From Balneola sp. EhC07 (GTDB taxonomy: Bacteria; Bacteroidota; Rhodothermia; Balneolales; Balneolaceae), in the NCBI RefSeq assembly GCF_001650905.1, contig NZ_LXYG01000014.1, positions 1 through 64,000 of the forward strand: a DNA stretch of 64,000 bases. The letters run 5' to 3'. Both the position numbers and the translations under genes were made by a program. Positions within the stretch are counted from its first letter, which is position 1, and every line of letters starts with the position of its first letter. Below, one piece after another: positions 45,239-52,998 of the stretch. The notes under the pieces are model-generated. The model was not told the origin of the DNA. It worked only from the letters and a program-made list of their open reading frames with translations, and did no database searches.

Positions 45239-45872
45239 ATATGGTTTTTAAAAGCAATTCGAATTTAATGGTTAATTCATCCCGAACTTTTATTAATCCT
45301 AGTAGTGCTCTTGGTGGGGTAATATTAAAGTCTGACATTGTTAACTTTTGTTCTCCTTCAATTTTAATGAGCCCATTTTCTAAATAAGAAGATGTGAATT
45401 CTAATTCGAAGATCTTTTCTGAGCCAGCTAAAGAGATGAGTACATTTACTTCTTTTAAAAGCCTATTAGACTGCTTAAAACTAATCAGGCTTATATCTAT
45501 GGATGGATATTCATCACTTTTTAAAGAACTACGAAAGTCTTTATTGATACCTCTTTTGCCACAGTCAAAATTTTCTATTTTTAATTTAAGTGTATCACCT
45601 GATACTTTTATTATTCCTTGATCTAAAGTCAGGTAATGTGAAAGTGTATCAATTCGAAAATCATTGTCATATAAACATTCAAAATCAGTTACATTAGAAG
45701 TCCCAAGAATGCTTAACTTACTTTCATTCATAATTGTTGACTTGATCGCAACAATTTCCTGAGCATTTATTTCCCCTGAAAATGAACAAGCAAGGTAAAA
45801 AAACAGAATTATATACTTTATAAGTTTAGTCGGAATAGATCTTTGGATCACATTTTTAAAATCTTCATTCAT
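45237..45872 (-). CDS. Diverged YceI-like secreted protein
   Basis: Start taken at ATG 45872 (211 residues); a TTG at 45893 would add seven. The hydrophobic segment LIKYIILFFYLACSFSGEINAQ is a signal peptide. The body follows YceI in order but is strongly diverged: STIMNESKLSILGTSNVTDFEC, GKRGINKDFRSSLKSDEYPSIDI, and the C-terminal KLTMSDFNITPPRALLGLIK matching MTDFGVKPPKAMLGTLK of the neighbour. Two extra Cys (in DFECLYD and NFDCGKR) could form a disulfide. It faces the porin gene across the shared terminator. Confidence 0.8.
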   Translation of the reverse strand: MNEDFKNVIQRSIPTKLIKYIILFFYLACSFSGEINAQEIVAIKSTIMNESKLSILGTSNVTDFECLYDNDFRIDTLSHYLTLDQGIIKVSGDTLKLKIENFDCGKRGINKDFRSSLKSDEYPSIDISLISFKQSNRLLKEVNVLISLAGSEKIFELEFTSSYLENGLIKIEGEQKLTMSDFNITPPRALLGLIKVRDELTIKFELLLKTI

Positions 45873-45913
45873 AAGATAAAAGTACTCACTCAATTAACAG
45901 AACTTCAACTCAA

Positions 45914-46684
45914 ATGAATATTAATTTTCTACTAGAAGCGGCAATAGAAATTGCAAGGCTTGGCGGTGAACATACGCTCAAATATTTTAAGAAGGATTTT
46001 GATGTAATTAGTAAAGAAGATGATTCTCCGGTTACCATTGCTGACAGAGAAACAGAACAGCTTATGAGAGCTGAGATCCAAAAACGGTTTCCTGGTCACG
46101 GAATCATTGGTGAGGAATTCGGTAAAACAAATGAAGAAAGCAATATTCAATGGGTTTTAGATCCAATCGACGGAACCAAATCTTTCATTCACGGAATCCC
46201 ATTTTACACAACACTCGTTGGAGTGATGATCGACAACGAACCTGTTGTTGGGGTGATCAATTGTCCGGCGTTAAATGAACTATGTGCAGCAGGAATTGGT
46301 GAAGGCGTATTTTTTAATGGTGAACCGTGCAAAATGAGAGAAACACGATCTCTGGAAGATGCAACTGTGTTGGTAACCGAGATCAATCGCTTTAACAGAA
46401 TGGGAATGCAGACACAGTTTCAGGAACTTTTAGATAAAACCAAGATACATCGTACCTGGGGCGATGCTTACGGGCATATGATGGTGGCAACCGGACGAGC
46501 AGAAATTATGATCGACCCAATTTTAAGTATCTGGGATGCAGCGGCATTGCTTCCGGTTATGAAAGAAGCAGGAGGTATGTTCAGTGATTTTGACGGCAAG
46601 GAAACCATCCATACCGGAAACGGATTTTCTACCAACAAGCATTTATATCCGTTAGTAAAAGAAATTTTTGAAGGATGTAGTTAG
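45914..46684 (+). CDS. hisN: Histidinol-phosphatase, inositol-monophosphatase type
   Basis: 256 residues of the IMPase superfamily. Metal-binding motifs: GIIGEEFG (first Glu), VLDPIDGTKSFIHGIPFYTTL (DPIDGT with the two Asp) and the C-terminal SIWDAAALLPVMKEAGG (WDAA Asp). The SFIHGIP continuation and VGVINCPALNELCAAGIGEG favour the HisN histidinol-phosphate branch over inositol phosphatases. This would be the penultimate step of histidine synthesis; hisF and hisE are elsewhere in the window. Confidence 0.9.
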   Translation: MNINFLLEAAIEIARLGGEHTLKYFKKDFDVISKEDDSPVTIADRETEQLMRAEIQKRFPGHGIIGEEFGKTNEESNIQWVLDPIDGTKSFIHGIPFYTTLVGVMIDNEPVVGVINCPALNELCAAGIGEGVFFNGEPCKMRETRSLEDATVLVTEINRFNRMGMQTQFQELLDKTKIHRTWGDAYGHMMVATGRAEIMIDPILSIWDAAALLPVMKEAGGMFSDFDGKETIHTGNGFSTNKHLYPLVKEIFEGCS

Positions 46685-46693
46685 ATACAATTG

Positions 46694-46806
46694 GTCATCC
46701 TGAACTTGTTTCAGGATCTTACGATTCGATTTGAAGCTTTGATAAAAATCGAAATAATTTTAAGAGAAATACCTCTACAAAGATCCCGAAATAAATTCGG
46801 GATGAC
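46694..46806. repeat. Dispersed inverted repeat (GTCATCCTGAACTTGTTTCAGG family)
   Basis: Begins GTCATCCTGAACTTGTTTCA and ends TTCGGGATGAC, the ends complementary over GTCATCC/GGGATGAC. Each end is itself a small hairpin (ATCCTGAACTTGTTTCAGGAT; ATCCCGAAATAAATTCGGGAT), and the middle pairs as well (CGATTT / AAAATCG). I know this sequence style from many Bacteroidota genomes. It follows hisN and may also end its transcript. Confidence 0.75.
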
Positions 46807-46842
46807 GTAGATTTTAGAATATTTTTTAAACAGCATTATTAA

Positions 46843-49128
46843 ATGAAATCAATAAAACTTAGTTCTTATCTAAGCCTAGTTATTCTCCTCATCACAGGTG
46901 CACAGGATTGCACAGTTGAAGTGTGGGATTATGAACAAAATCCGAAGCTCACTTATGATTTCAATCATCTGGATCTGGATATGACCATTGATCCTGTGAA
47001 CGAAACGGTAAAAGGAGTAGCAATTTACAGCATCAGCGCTAAAATCCCTGCACAAACAGAAGTGATACTACATGCTGCTGCCCTGGAAATAGATGCAGTT
47101 ACATTTGATGGTACTGAGAAGGAGTTTTTAGTCTCAGGAGGTTCGCTGATCATTGATCTGGCTGACACTTTAAGCATGACAAACGAGTCTGAATTGGCAA
47201 TTACCTGGCAAGGAAGATCAATCTACGGAACGCATAAAGATCGTTTTGGTACGATGTGGTCAAGTTTGAATCCTAAAACACAAAGGCATTGGCTACCGGT
47301 ATTCGATCATCCGAGAGTCGCATTTTCTGTGGATGCCGATATTACCATTCCTGCAAATTTAGATGTGGTTTTTAATGGAAACTTAGTCTCCGATCAAGTA
47401 ACATCTGCAGATACCAAAACAGTAAGCTGGAAGGTAGATACTGCTATTCCGGCTACAGGACTTAATTTTGCAGTTGGGAAGTTCGAATCTTCTGAAGCAC
47501 AATCCGGGATCAATAAAGTGAGAGTTTTTGGTGAAACAGGAGTTGTTACTGCTGAAGAAATTCAGGAAATATTATCTGAAGCGATTCGAAGTAAACGAGT
47601 TCTGGAAAATGAGCTGTCGTTTGAATACCCTTGGGAAGCTTTGAACGTCGTTGTTTTGGAAGATAATTTTTGGGATGAAAAAACTGATGCAGCCGGAGTG
47701 ATCTATCTGGCTAAAAACAGAGGAGCTTTAAAAACTCAACTTCAACGAGGACTCGTTGCTCAATGGTTTGGTCAATATCAGCGCACTGAGAATGTAACTT
47801 CTCAATATGAGGTTTTTGAGCTCATCCGAAAGTCAGCGTTTAATATTTCCGGTTTCGAATCTAAAGAAATTGGGAATAGTGATAGTTTGTTTAGCTTATC
47901 AATATGGAACGAACTAATCAAATGCTGTGAAATTGAAGATCCTTTTCTAAAGAATAATATAGAGCAGTCACTTGCCGGATTGATCAGGAAAGAGTCAGGT
48001 GTTGTTTCCGGATCGTTCTATAAAGACTATTGGTATGAACAAACAGGTATTCCATTTCACCTGATCGATTTCGAAGCTTATAAAGAATCAGAAATACCTG
48101 ACAACCAAAAACCGGTTTATGGATTAGATTTAGAATTCGATGAGATCAACTCCACAGTTACTGCCTACTTTACAAATTTATCAGGAAGTGGGGAAGATCT
48201 GCAAAGCCTGGATATGACAGTACTTACTTTTGATGACAGCACTACTTCAGAAGTTACTTTCACCGGAGAAAGAGATTCTGTGAAAATAGCAGTGCCTGCA
48301 ACGGTTGAGTATGTCAGATTCGGCTCGGGAAGTACAGATATTGCGGAAATAGGATTCGGAAGATTTCCGGTTATGTTTTTGTTGGCACAATTGAGAAGTA
48401 GCAATGTTGAAGACAGAAGAGTAGCAGCTGGTTTATTAAGCTATCATACAGATAATCCCGATCTGCAATTAGCCTTGAAAGATGCACTCAATGCAGAAAC
48501 TGATGTGCAAACTAAAGCGAATCTATTAAGCACCTTAGGAGCGTTCACAGCCGGTGCTACGGGAACCGAGATCCAGTTTATGCAGGAAGTAAACAGTGAT
48601 CATGAAGAAATTCAGATAGCCGCTTTAGAAGCACTTTCAAACTATATAGAAGATGAAAATGTACCCGGAGTGATTCAGCAAAAAATGGAGCGAACATCAT
48701 CTGATGAAGTATTTACAGTGGCGAAAACAAGCTTTTTGGAAGTTGCGGATCATCCGAGAAAGATATCAGCAACAAGGAGAATGATCCGAATTGATACGAC
48801 CGGTGCTCGTTCGTTGTCATTGCTTAAGGAGATTATTTCTACAGATACAACAAATCAGTCACAGCAAATTGCTGAAGAACTGATTTCGACTGAGTTTCCA
48901 TACTCTACGCGAATCGGAGCATTGAATTTATTGCTTGAACATGTTGAAGATGGCGATTACTGGGGGAGTAAGATCGTAGAGCTTTCAAGTGATTTCGATC
49001 CAAGAATAAGATTAAAAGTACTAGAAGGTTTGGAGTTTTTATCTGAAACAGATGCTGAAAATATTGTAGATGCTGTGATGATTTCGGAATTTGATCTAAG
49101 GATTTTGATGAGCGGTGAGGAATTATAG
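46843..49128 (+). CDS. M1-aminopeptidase-like protein lacking the zinc site, with HEAT-like C-terminus
   Basis: 761 residues. N-terminal signal-like segment (YLSLVILLITGAQ). The M1 beta-saddle is visible (YDFNHLDLDMTIDPVNETVKG, RHWLPVFDHPRVAFSVDADI, TGLNFAVGKF). Where GAMEN and HEXXHQWFG should be, the sequence has KTDAAGVIYL and RGLVAQWFG: QWFG is kept (307-310) but all three zinc-motif residues are replaced (R302, G303, A306), and no NEGFA motif follows. Residues about 505-740 are HEAT-like helical repeats (VEDRRVAAGLLSYHTDNPDL, EIQIAALEALSNYIEDENV). It is most likely a pseudo-peptidase, perhaps binding peptides or proteins at the envelope. The reading frame is intact and long, so it is not a decaying gene. 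Confidence 0.8.
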   Translation: MKSIKLSSYLSLVILLITGAQDCTVEVWDYEQNPKLTYDFNHLDLDMTIDPVNETVKGVAIYSISAKIPAQTEVILHAAALEIDAVTFDGTEKEFLVSGGSLIIDLADTLSMTNESELAITWQGRSIYGTHKDRFGTMWSSLNPKTQRHWLPVFDHPRVAFSVDADITIPANLDVVFNGNLVSDQVTSADTKTVSWKVDTAIPATGLNFAVGKFESSEAQSGINKVRVFGETGVVTAEEIQEILSEAIRSKRVLENELSFEYPWEALNVVVLEDNFWDEKTDAAGVIYLAKNRGALKTQLQRGLVAQWFGQYQRTENVTSQYEVFELIRKSAFNISGFESKEIGNSDSLFSLSIWNELIKCCEIEDPFLKNNIEQSLAGLIRKESGVVSGSFYKDYWYEQTGIPFHLIDFEAYKESEIPDNQKPVYGLDLEFDEINSTVTAYFTNLSGSGEDLQSLDMTVLTFDDSTTSEVTFTGERDSVKIAVPATVEYVRFGSGSTDIAEIGFGRFPVMFLLAQLRSSNVEDRRVAAGLLSYHTDNPDLQLALKDALNAETDVQTKANLLSTLGAFTAGATGTEIQFMQEVNSDHEEIQIAALEALSNYIEDENVPGVIQQKMERTSSDEVFTVAKTSFLEVADHPRKISATRRMIRIDTTGARSLSLLKEIISTDTTNQSQQIAEELISTEFPYSTRIGALNLLLEHVEDGDYWGSKIVELSSDFDPRIRLKVLEGLEFLSETDAENIVDAVMISEFDLRILMSGEEL

Positions 49129-49135
49129 AGTTAAG

Positions 49136-49195
49136 AATTCAAAATTAAGAATGGGAATAAGTAGTTTGCTTTACTTCCTATTCTTAATTTTAATT
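49136..49195. repeat. Palindromic intergenic repeat, copy 2
   Basis: AATTCAAAATTAAGAAT (49136-49152) pairs with ATTCTTAATTTTAATT (49180-49195). Same arms as the element at 10929-10978. It begins 8 bp after the stop of the M1-like gene and may act as its terminator. Confidence 0.6.
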
Positions 49196-49206
49196 CCTTG
49201 GACACA

Positions 49207-49227
49207 TGTGTGAGATCTGAAGGGTGT
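49207..49227. repeat. Remnant of the 49949-50081 repeat element
   Basis: TGTGTGAGATCTGAAGGGTGT here differs at 2 of 21 positions from 49983-50003 inside the complete element. The 309-bp gap 49129-49437 otherwise holds the copy-2 palindrome and a 48-codon GTG ORF that I do not accept as a gene. Confidence 0.45.
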
Positions 49228-49437
49228 GACTAAAAGAGCGGCTGTTTTAACGCGGGATAAATCCCTTTCTAGTGTACTTGATTCTAATCTGAGTTCCGGC
49301 AACATTCCTGACAAGTTTATCAAAGTAGAATTCAATCCGTTTAAACTCTCAATATCAGAAAATACGGATTAACTTTTAAATCAGATTAGAAGGATATTCG
49401 GTTTTTAGGGGTGTCAGCTATATATTTTACTGGGTAT

Positions 49438-49890
49438 TTACCATTCTAATGTTCCAATATTAATTTCGATGTAATCGAAATTCGAGTCAGATTTCGCTTG
49501 AAAATTATCCTTATTTACAGCAAGTTTAAATTTTCTTGTAGAACCTTCCGAAATTAAAACAAATTTATAGCTTTTATTTTCTCCAATAAAAAAATCATTT
49601 ATTATTTTTTCTACACTTAAGCAAAATATTGAACTCAGGTGAGATTTGAACTTTTTTTTAAAATTATTTTGATAGGCATCTATTTCAATTTTTGAATGAA
49701 TTATTTCTTCAGCTTCATAACCCGCTAAATTATAGGTATGAGGTACTTTTATTATCACTTTAGAAGAATCAGAAATTTCAACTCTTTCTAAAACACCTGT
49801 GAATTGATATAAAACAATACAATCAGCTTGCGAATAACCCAACATTGGTAAAAGTGTTAATGTAAATAGGATGCAAGATTTTTTGAACAT
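49438..49890 (-). CDS. Secreted protein of unknown function
   Basis: 150 residues. Signal peptide KKSCILFTLTLLPMLGYSQ. The mature part is beta-rich at the start (CIVLYQFTGVLERVEISDSSKVIIKVP), with a lysine-rich middle (QNNFKKKFKSHL) and a C-terminus FDYIEINIGTLEW. Two Cys may form a disulfide. I recognise no family. It stands alone between repeat elements, which fits an accessory gene. Confidence 0.65.
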   Translation of the reverse strand: MFKKSCILFTLTLLPMLGYSQADCIVLYQFTGVLERVEISDSSKVIIKVPHTYNLAGYEAEEIIHSKIEIDAYQNNFKKKFKSHLSSIFCLSVEKIINDFFIGENKSYKFVLISEGSTRKFKLAVNKDNFQAKSDSNFDYIEINIGTLEW

Positions 49891-49948
49891 TAGAAATGGG
49901 TTTAAAAATTAATTGAATGTATAGGAATTGGATAGTTATGACAAAACT

Positions 49949-50081
49949 AAATCTCCATTTTAAGGGAGACCGATCGAGCAATTGTGTGAGATCAGAAGGA
50001 TGTTATGTAGTTTCTGAGCTGGTAAACTTCACAACATCCTCCGTCCGCAAGTCGGCAGACACCTCCTTTGAAGGAGGATTT
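49949..50081. repeat. 133-bp palindromic repeat element (MITE/REP-like)
   Basis: Outer arms AAATCTCCATTTTAAGGGAG (49949) and CTCCTTTGAAGGAGGATTT (ending 50081) are imperfectly complementary; inner arms AGAAGGATGTT and AACATCCTCC are complementary too. CCTCCGTCCGCAAGTCGGCAG near the right end forms its own hairpin. A 67-codon ORF through it is a by-product of the repeat. A fragment of the same element lies at 49207-49227. Confidence 0.65.
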
Positions 50082-50124
50082 ACATATGCCTTTTTTATTA
50101 ATCCTCTAGCCTTATCGTAGATCA

Positions 50125-52236
50125 CTATTCATTGTACTCATTTCTAAGAAACAGAATGTCTTCCTCTTCTCCAATAAAAGCGAGTTCATCATTAACCTGA
50201 ATAATGGTGTCACCATGAGGTATTTTAGTTTTTCCGTTTCGATTGATAATTGCGATCAAGCATTCGCCCGGTAGATCTATTTCCTTAATCTGCTTACCTG
50301 CCATGGGGTTATCAGCTGTAATAGTGAGTTTGATGAACCGGTCGTCTCGTAATAGAATTTCCCTTATTTCATCTTCATTTTTGGCTTTTTTCCATCTTTT
50401 TATAAATCTATTATCGTCAAATATTTCAGCTAAATGTGCGAGAATCCGTAAATGTTGACGGGGTTTTTCAGATGAACTAATCAGAAAGATTATAGCACGA
50501 AGATTACCAATTTCGTTTTGTTTATTCTTGCTCAATGATTCAAAGCCATCCGATTTTAAAAATACTGAGTCTGGAATGCGTGCTAATATAATTTCAGAAG
50601 AAATATCTCCTTTTAGTTTAATATGATTGAAAGCGATAGATGGAGCGAACGGAATAGTGTCTATATCCTGACTTTCCCAAAATAAGTCGAATATTTGTTT
50701 TTCATCCATATTAAAAGAAGTCGCAAAATTTCCGGAAGCCTTTTTAATAATATCTCTGTAGCTGATTTCAGAATCTGATATGTCCAACACAACGGATCTG
50801 CTTATTATTCTTTCATAAGGATCTTCTTTTCGCAATCCTTTTTCACGTAATATGCCTTTCATTTCGCGCTCTAATCCGTAGTCTTTTCTTCGACCCAACC
50901 GTTCATGAATGTGAAAAATAGCACCATGTCGTTTTATCTTGTCAGAAGCGTAAAAGAAGTACCAGATTAACGCAAAAAATGAAACGGCCAGAGTGAATAA
51001 TATTGACAGGAAACCCATTTCGAGAATCAGAACAATGGATAATATTATTCCTAAAATTTGAACCCAGGGATACCAAGGAGAATTAAAGCCCGGATCATAC
51101 CCTTCGATTCTACTTTCTCTCATGACAATCACACATAAATTAAGTAATGCAAAAAGTAATAACTGGAAAGCACTTGCAAGCTTTGCTACTTCAGCTACAT
51201 TGAATGAGACCAGGAAAAGTATCATCAAAAAAACAGTAGCAACAATAGCCCAAAAAGGAGTGCCGGTTTTACCAATTTTCGAAAACCTTTTGGTGATCAA
51301 GTGATCTCTGGCCATGGCAAGCGGATATCGGGAAGCAGACATGATTCCTGCATTTCCTGTTGATGCAAAAGCTGCAACCGCTGCAACAACAACCAAAAGT
51401 AAACCTAGGTCATTTGGTAGCCAGTCCATAAATACTTTACCGGCTGAAGCCACAGGGGTTAAGTCTTCGCGAAATGCTGAAGGCTCTAACAAAGCTACCA
51501 TGATATATACACCGGCTACATATACAATAATTGCAGTAATTATAGACAAAAACATACCGTAAGGAATATTTCTATCCGGGTTTTTAACCTCTTCAGCAAT
51601 GCTGGCTACTTTTGTAAGTCCTGCATAGGAAACAAAAACCATACCCACTGTAGCAAAAAAACCTTCAGCTCCATTTGTAAAAAAGGGCGTAAATTGTTGA
51701 TTAGTAACTTCAAAAAAATCAAGCGAAAGAACAGCAAATACACCCTGTGTTATATAGAAAATCATAATTGAAATTAATGTAGCAACTAGGATTTTTTGGA
51801 GTGTTGTTGTTTCTTTTGCCCCAACTACATTTAGTACACCAAAAACTAGAGTCAGAATTATAGCAACGGGCACAATTGAAATGTCAAAATAAATGGCCAG
51901 GTATGCACCCATCCCAATTAAAGCGAAGGCACTTTTTAATACCAATGCAAGCCATGAACCATAACCTCCGATAGTTCCAATAATAGGCCCCAAACTTCGA
52001 TCAATGATGTAATATGTACCTCCGGCTTTGGGCATAGCTGTAGCTAATTCTGCTACGCTGAACATAGTGGGAAGTACGATAAGTCCCGAAATAAAATAGG
52101 CCAGGAATACAGAGGGGCCGGTTTCAGCTGCTGCAAGGCCGGGTAAAAGAAAGAAGCCGGAGCTAAACATTGCACCTGTGGCGATAGCATATACATCCCA
52201 AAGTCCGAGTTCTTTTTTTAATTTTTTATATTTCAT
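50125..52236 (-). CDS. APC-family amino-acid permease fused to EIIA-like and TrkA_C-like domains
   Basis: 703 residues. Residues 1-440 are an APC permease with about 12 membrane segments, opening KKLKKELGLWDVYAIATGAMFSSGFFLLPG and with PKAGGTYYIIDRSLGP. From about 475 to 620 is a PTS fructose/mannitol EIIA-like domain; the position of the phospho-His is kept (H538 in SIAFNHIKLKG). From about 630 to the end is a TrkA_C-like ligand module (MAGKQIKEIDLPGECLIAII, PHGDTIIQVNDELAFIG), which in K+ channels binds cyclic dinucleotides or nucleotides. So uptake may be controlled by a phosphorelay-like or nucleotide signal; that is inference. A small membrane protein gene lies 23 bp upstream. Confidence 0.88.
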   Translation of the reverse strand: MKYKKLKKELGLWDVYAIATGAMFSSGFFLLPGLAAAETGPSVFLAYFISGLIVLPTMFSVAELATAMPKAGGTYYIIDRSLGPIIGTIGGYGSWLALVLKSAFALIGMGAYLAIYFDISIVPVAIILTLVFGVLNVVGAKETTTLQKILVATLISIMIFYITQGVFAVLSLDFFEVTNQQFTPFFTNGAEGFFATVGMVFVSYAGLTKVASIAEEVKNPDRNIPYGMFLSIITAIIVYVAGVYIMVALLEPSAFREDLTPVASAGKVFMDWLPNDLGLLLVVVAAVAAFASTGNAGIMSASRYPLAMARDHLITKRFSKIGKTGTPFWAIVATVFLMILFLVSFNVAEVAKLASAFQLLLFALLNLCVIVMRESRIEGYDPGFNSPWYPWVQILGIILSIVLILEMGFLSILFTLAVSFFALIWYFFYASDKIKRHGAIFHIHERLGRRKDYGLEREMKGILREKGLRKEDPYERIISRSVVLDISDSEISYRDIIKKASGNFATSFNMDEKQIFDLFWESQDIDTIPFAPSIAFNHIKLKGDISSEIILARIPDSVFLKSDGFESLSKNKQNEIGNLRAIIFLISSSEKPRQHLRILAHLAEIFDDNRFIKRWKKAKNEDEIREILLRDDRFIKLTITADNPMAGKQIKEIDLPGECLIAIINRNGKTKIPHGDTIIQVNDELAFIGEEEDILFLRNEYNE

Positions 52237-52259
52237 TTGATGTTTATTGCTGGGTTAAA

Positions 52260-52505
52260 TTATTTCTGTGAATTTTTTCCATTATTGGAAAGAAGATTTT
52301 CTAAGTCGAAGAGACACCATACTTTATATCCGATATGTAAAACAAAAGCGATATATACTACCGCTAATATCATTTGTGCTTTAAAAGTTAAAATTGGTTT
52401 TGAACTCAAAAAGGTGATGATCAAATATTCTAGAATGGATGCAATTACAGTTGCCAGTAAAAGCTTTAAAAGTAATGTGATAACATTTTTGATATATGGT
52501 TTCAT
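52260..52505 (-). CDS. Small two-helix membrane protein upstream of permease
   Basis: 81 residues with hydrophobic segments at about 6-32 (IKNVITLLLKLLLATVIASILEYLIITFL) and 44-62 (MILAVVYIAFVLHIGYKVW), then a polar tail. It is in the permease orientation, 23 bp before its ATG, so probably co-transcribed. A 101-codon ORF on the opposite strand covers the same bases but has poor composition. No family recognised; DUF-type phosphate-starvation PsiE-like membrane proteins look similar in layout. Confidence 0.55.
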   Translation of the reverse strand: MKPYIKNVITLLLKLLLATVIASILEYLIITFLSSKPILTFKAQMILAVVYIAFVLHIGYKVWCLFDLENLLSNNGKNSQK

Positions 52506-52913
52506 GATAAACCTCTGCCATGAAGCGTTAGACTTTAAATAGTGATCGAATACAGTTAGCCCTTGAAATAAGTATGGCTTAAAGCGCTACTATTTTTAAC
52601 GGAAAAATAGTCTAATCAAGTAGTTGAAATTATTTTGGAGTGGATGGAAACTTGTGATGATTCCAAAATAAAAAGCGTCGTAAGTTGAATAAAGGGGAGG
52701 AGTTTTTATGTATCATAGCTAGAGGCTGTTAATTGTTAATTGCAGTTTAGCTAAATAGAAGGGGACGTTTCAAAATGACGCTTAACCATTTAAAGAATTA
52801 TCATGAAACACCCTTTAATTAGTACTTTGAAATATAGTTTTTTTAAGATCTATAATTGTTAAAAAGTGTAAAACAGATTTATCTAAATAGTATTCCAAAT
52901 CTATAAGTACAAC
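52506..52913. other. 408-bp gap with no gene recognised
   Basis: I see no ORF with convincing protein features. It contains a GGGGAGGAG ribosome-binding-like string at 52694-52702 followed by a 4-codon ORF (52708-52722), and short A/T runs. The promoter of the small membrane protein/permease pair should be at its left end. Confidence 0.4.
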
Positions 52914-52948
52914 AAAAAAGGCTCCATTGTTTTACAACGGAGCCTTTT
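52914..52948. terminator. Terminator downstream of ABC permease gene
   Basis: AAAAGGCTCC (52916-52925) and GGAGCCTTTT (52939-52948) form a 10-bp stem, extended by TTG/CAA after one mismatch. Read leftward a T6 run follows, so it ends the leftward ABC exporter transcript; on the + strand it has a T4. Confidence 0.85.
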
Positions 52949-52998
52949 AATTTAATCAAGTCTTAGTGGCGGATGACCATCCTCCTAGACTGTTTTTA

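Noticed and set aside
49226-49372. 48-codon GTG-started ORF (VTKRAAVLTRDK...)
   Set aside because: No recognised family, no clear ribosome binding site, and it starts inside the remnant of a repeat. Could be a gene remnant; evidence too thin.
49917-50120. 67-codon ORF on the + strand
   Set aside because: It runs through the palindromic repeat element 49949-50081 and its sequence is explained by that repeat.
52237-52542. 101-codon + strand ORF opposite the small membrane protein
   Set aside because: The opposite-strand frame encodes a clean two-helix protein in line with the permease; this one has no domain-like features and cysteine/isoleucine-rich composition typical of shadow frames.
52691-52722. 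GGGGAGGAG string 5 bp before a 4-codon ORF
   Set aside because: The ribosome-binding-like string is strong but the ORF is MYHS and stop; no attenuator-like stems follow. Noted only.
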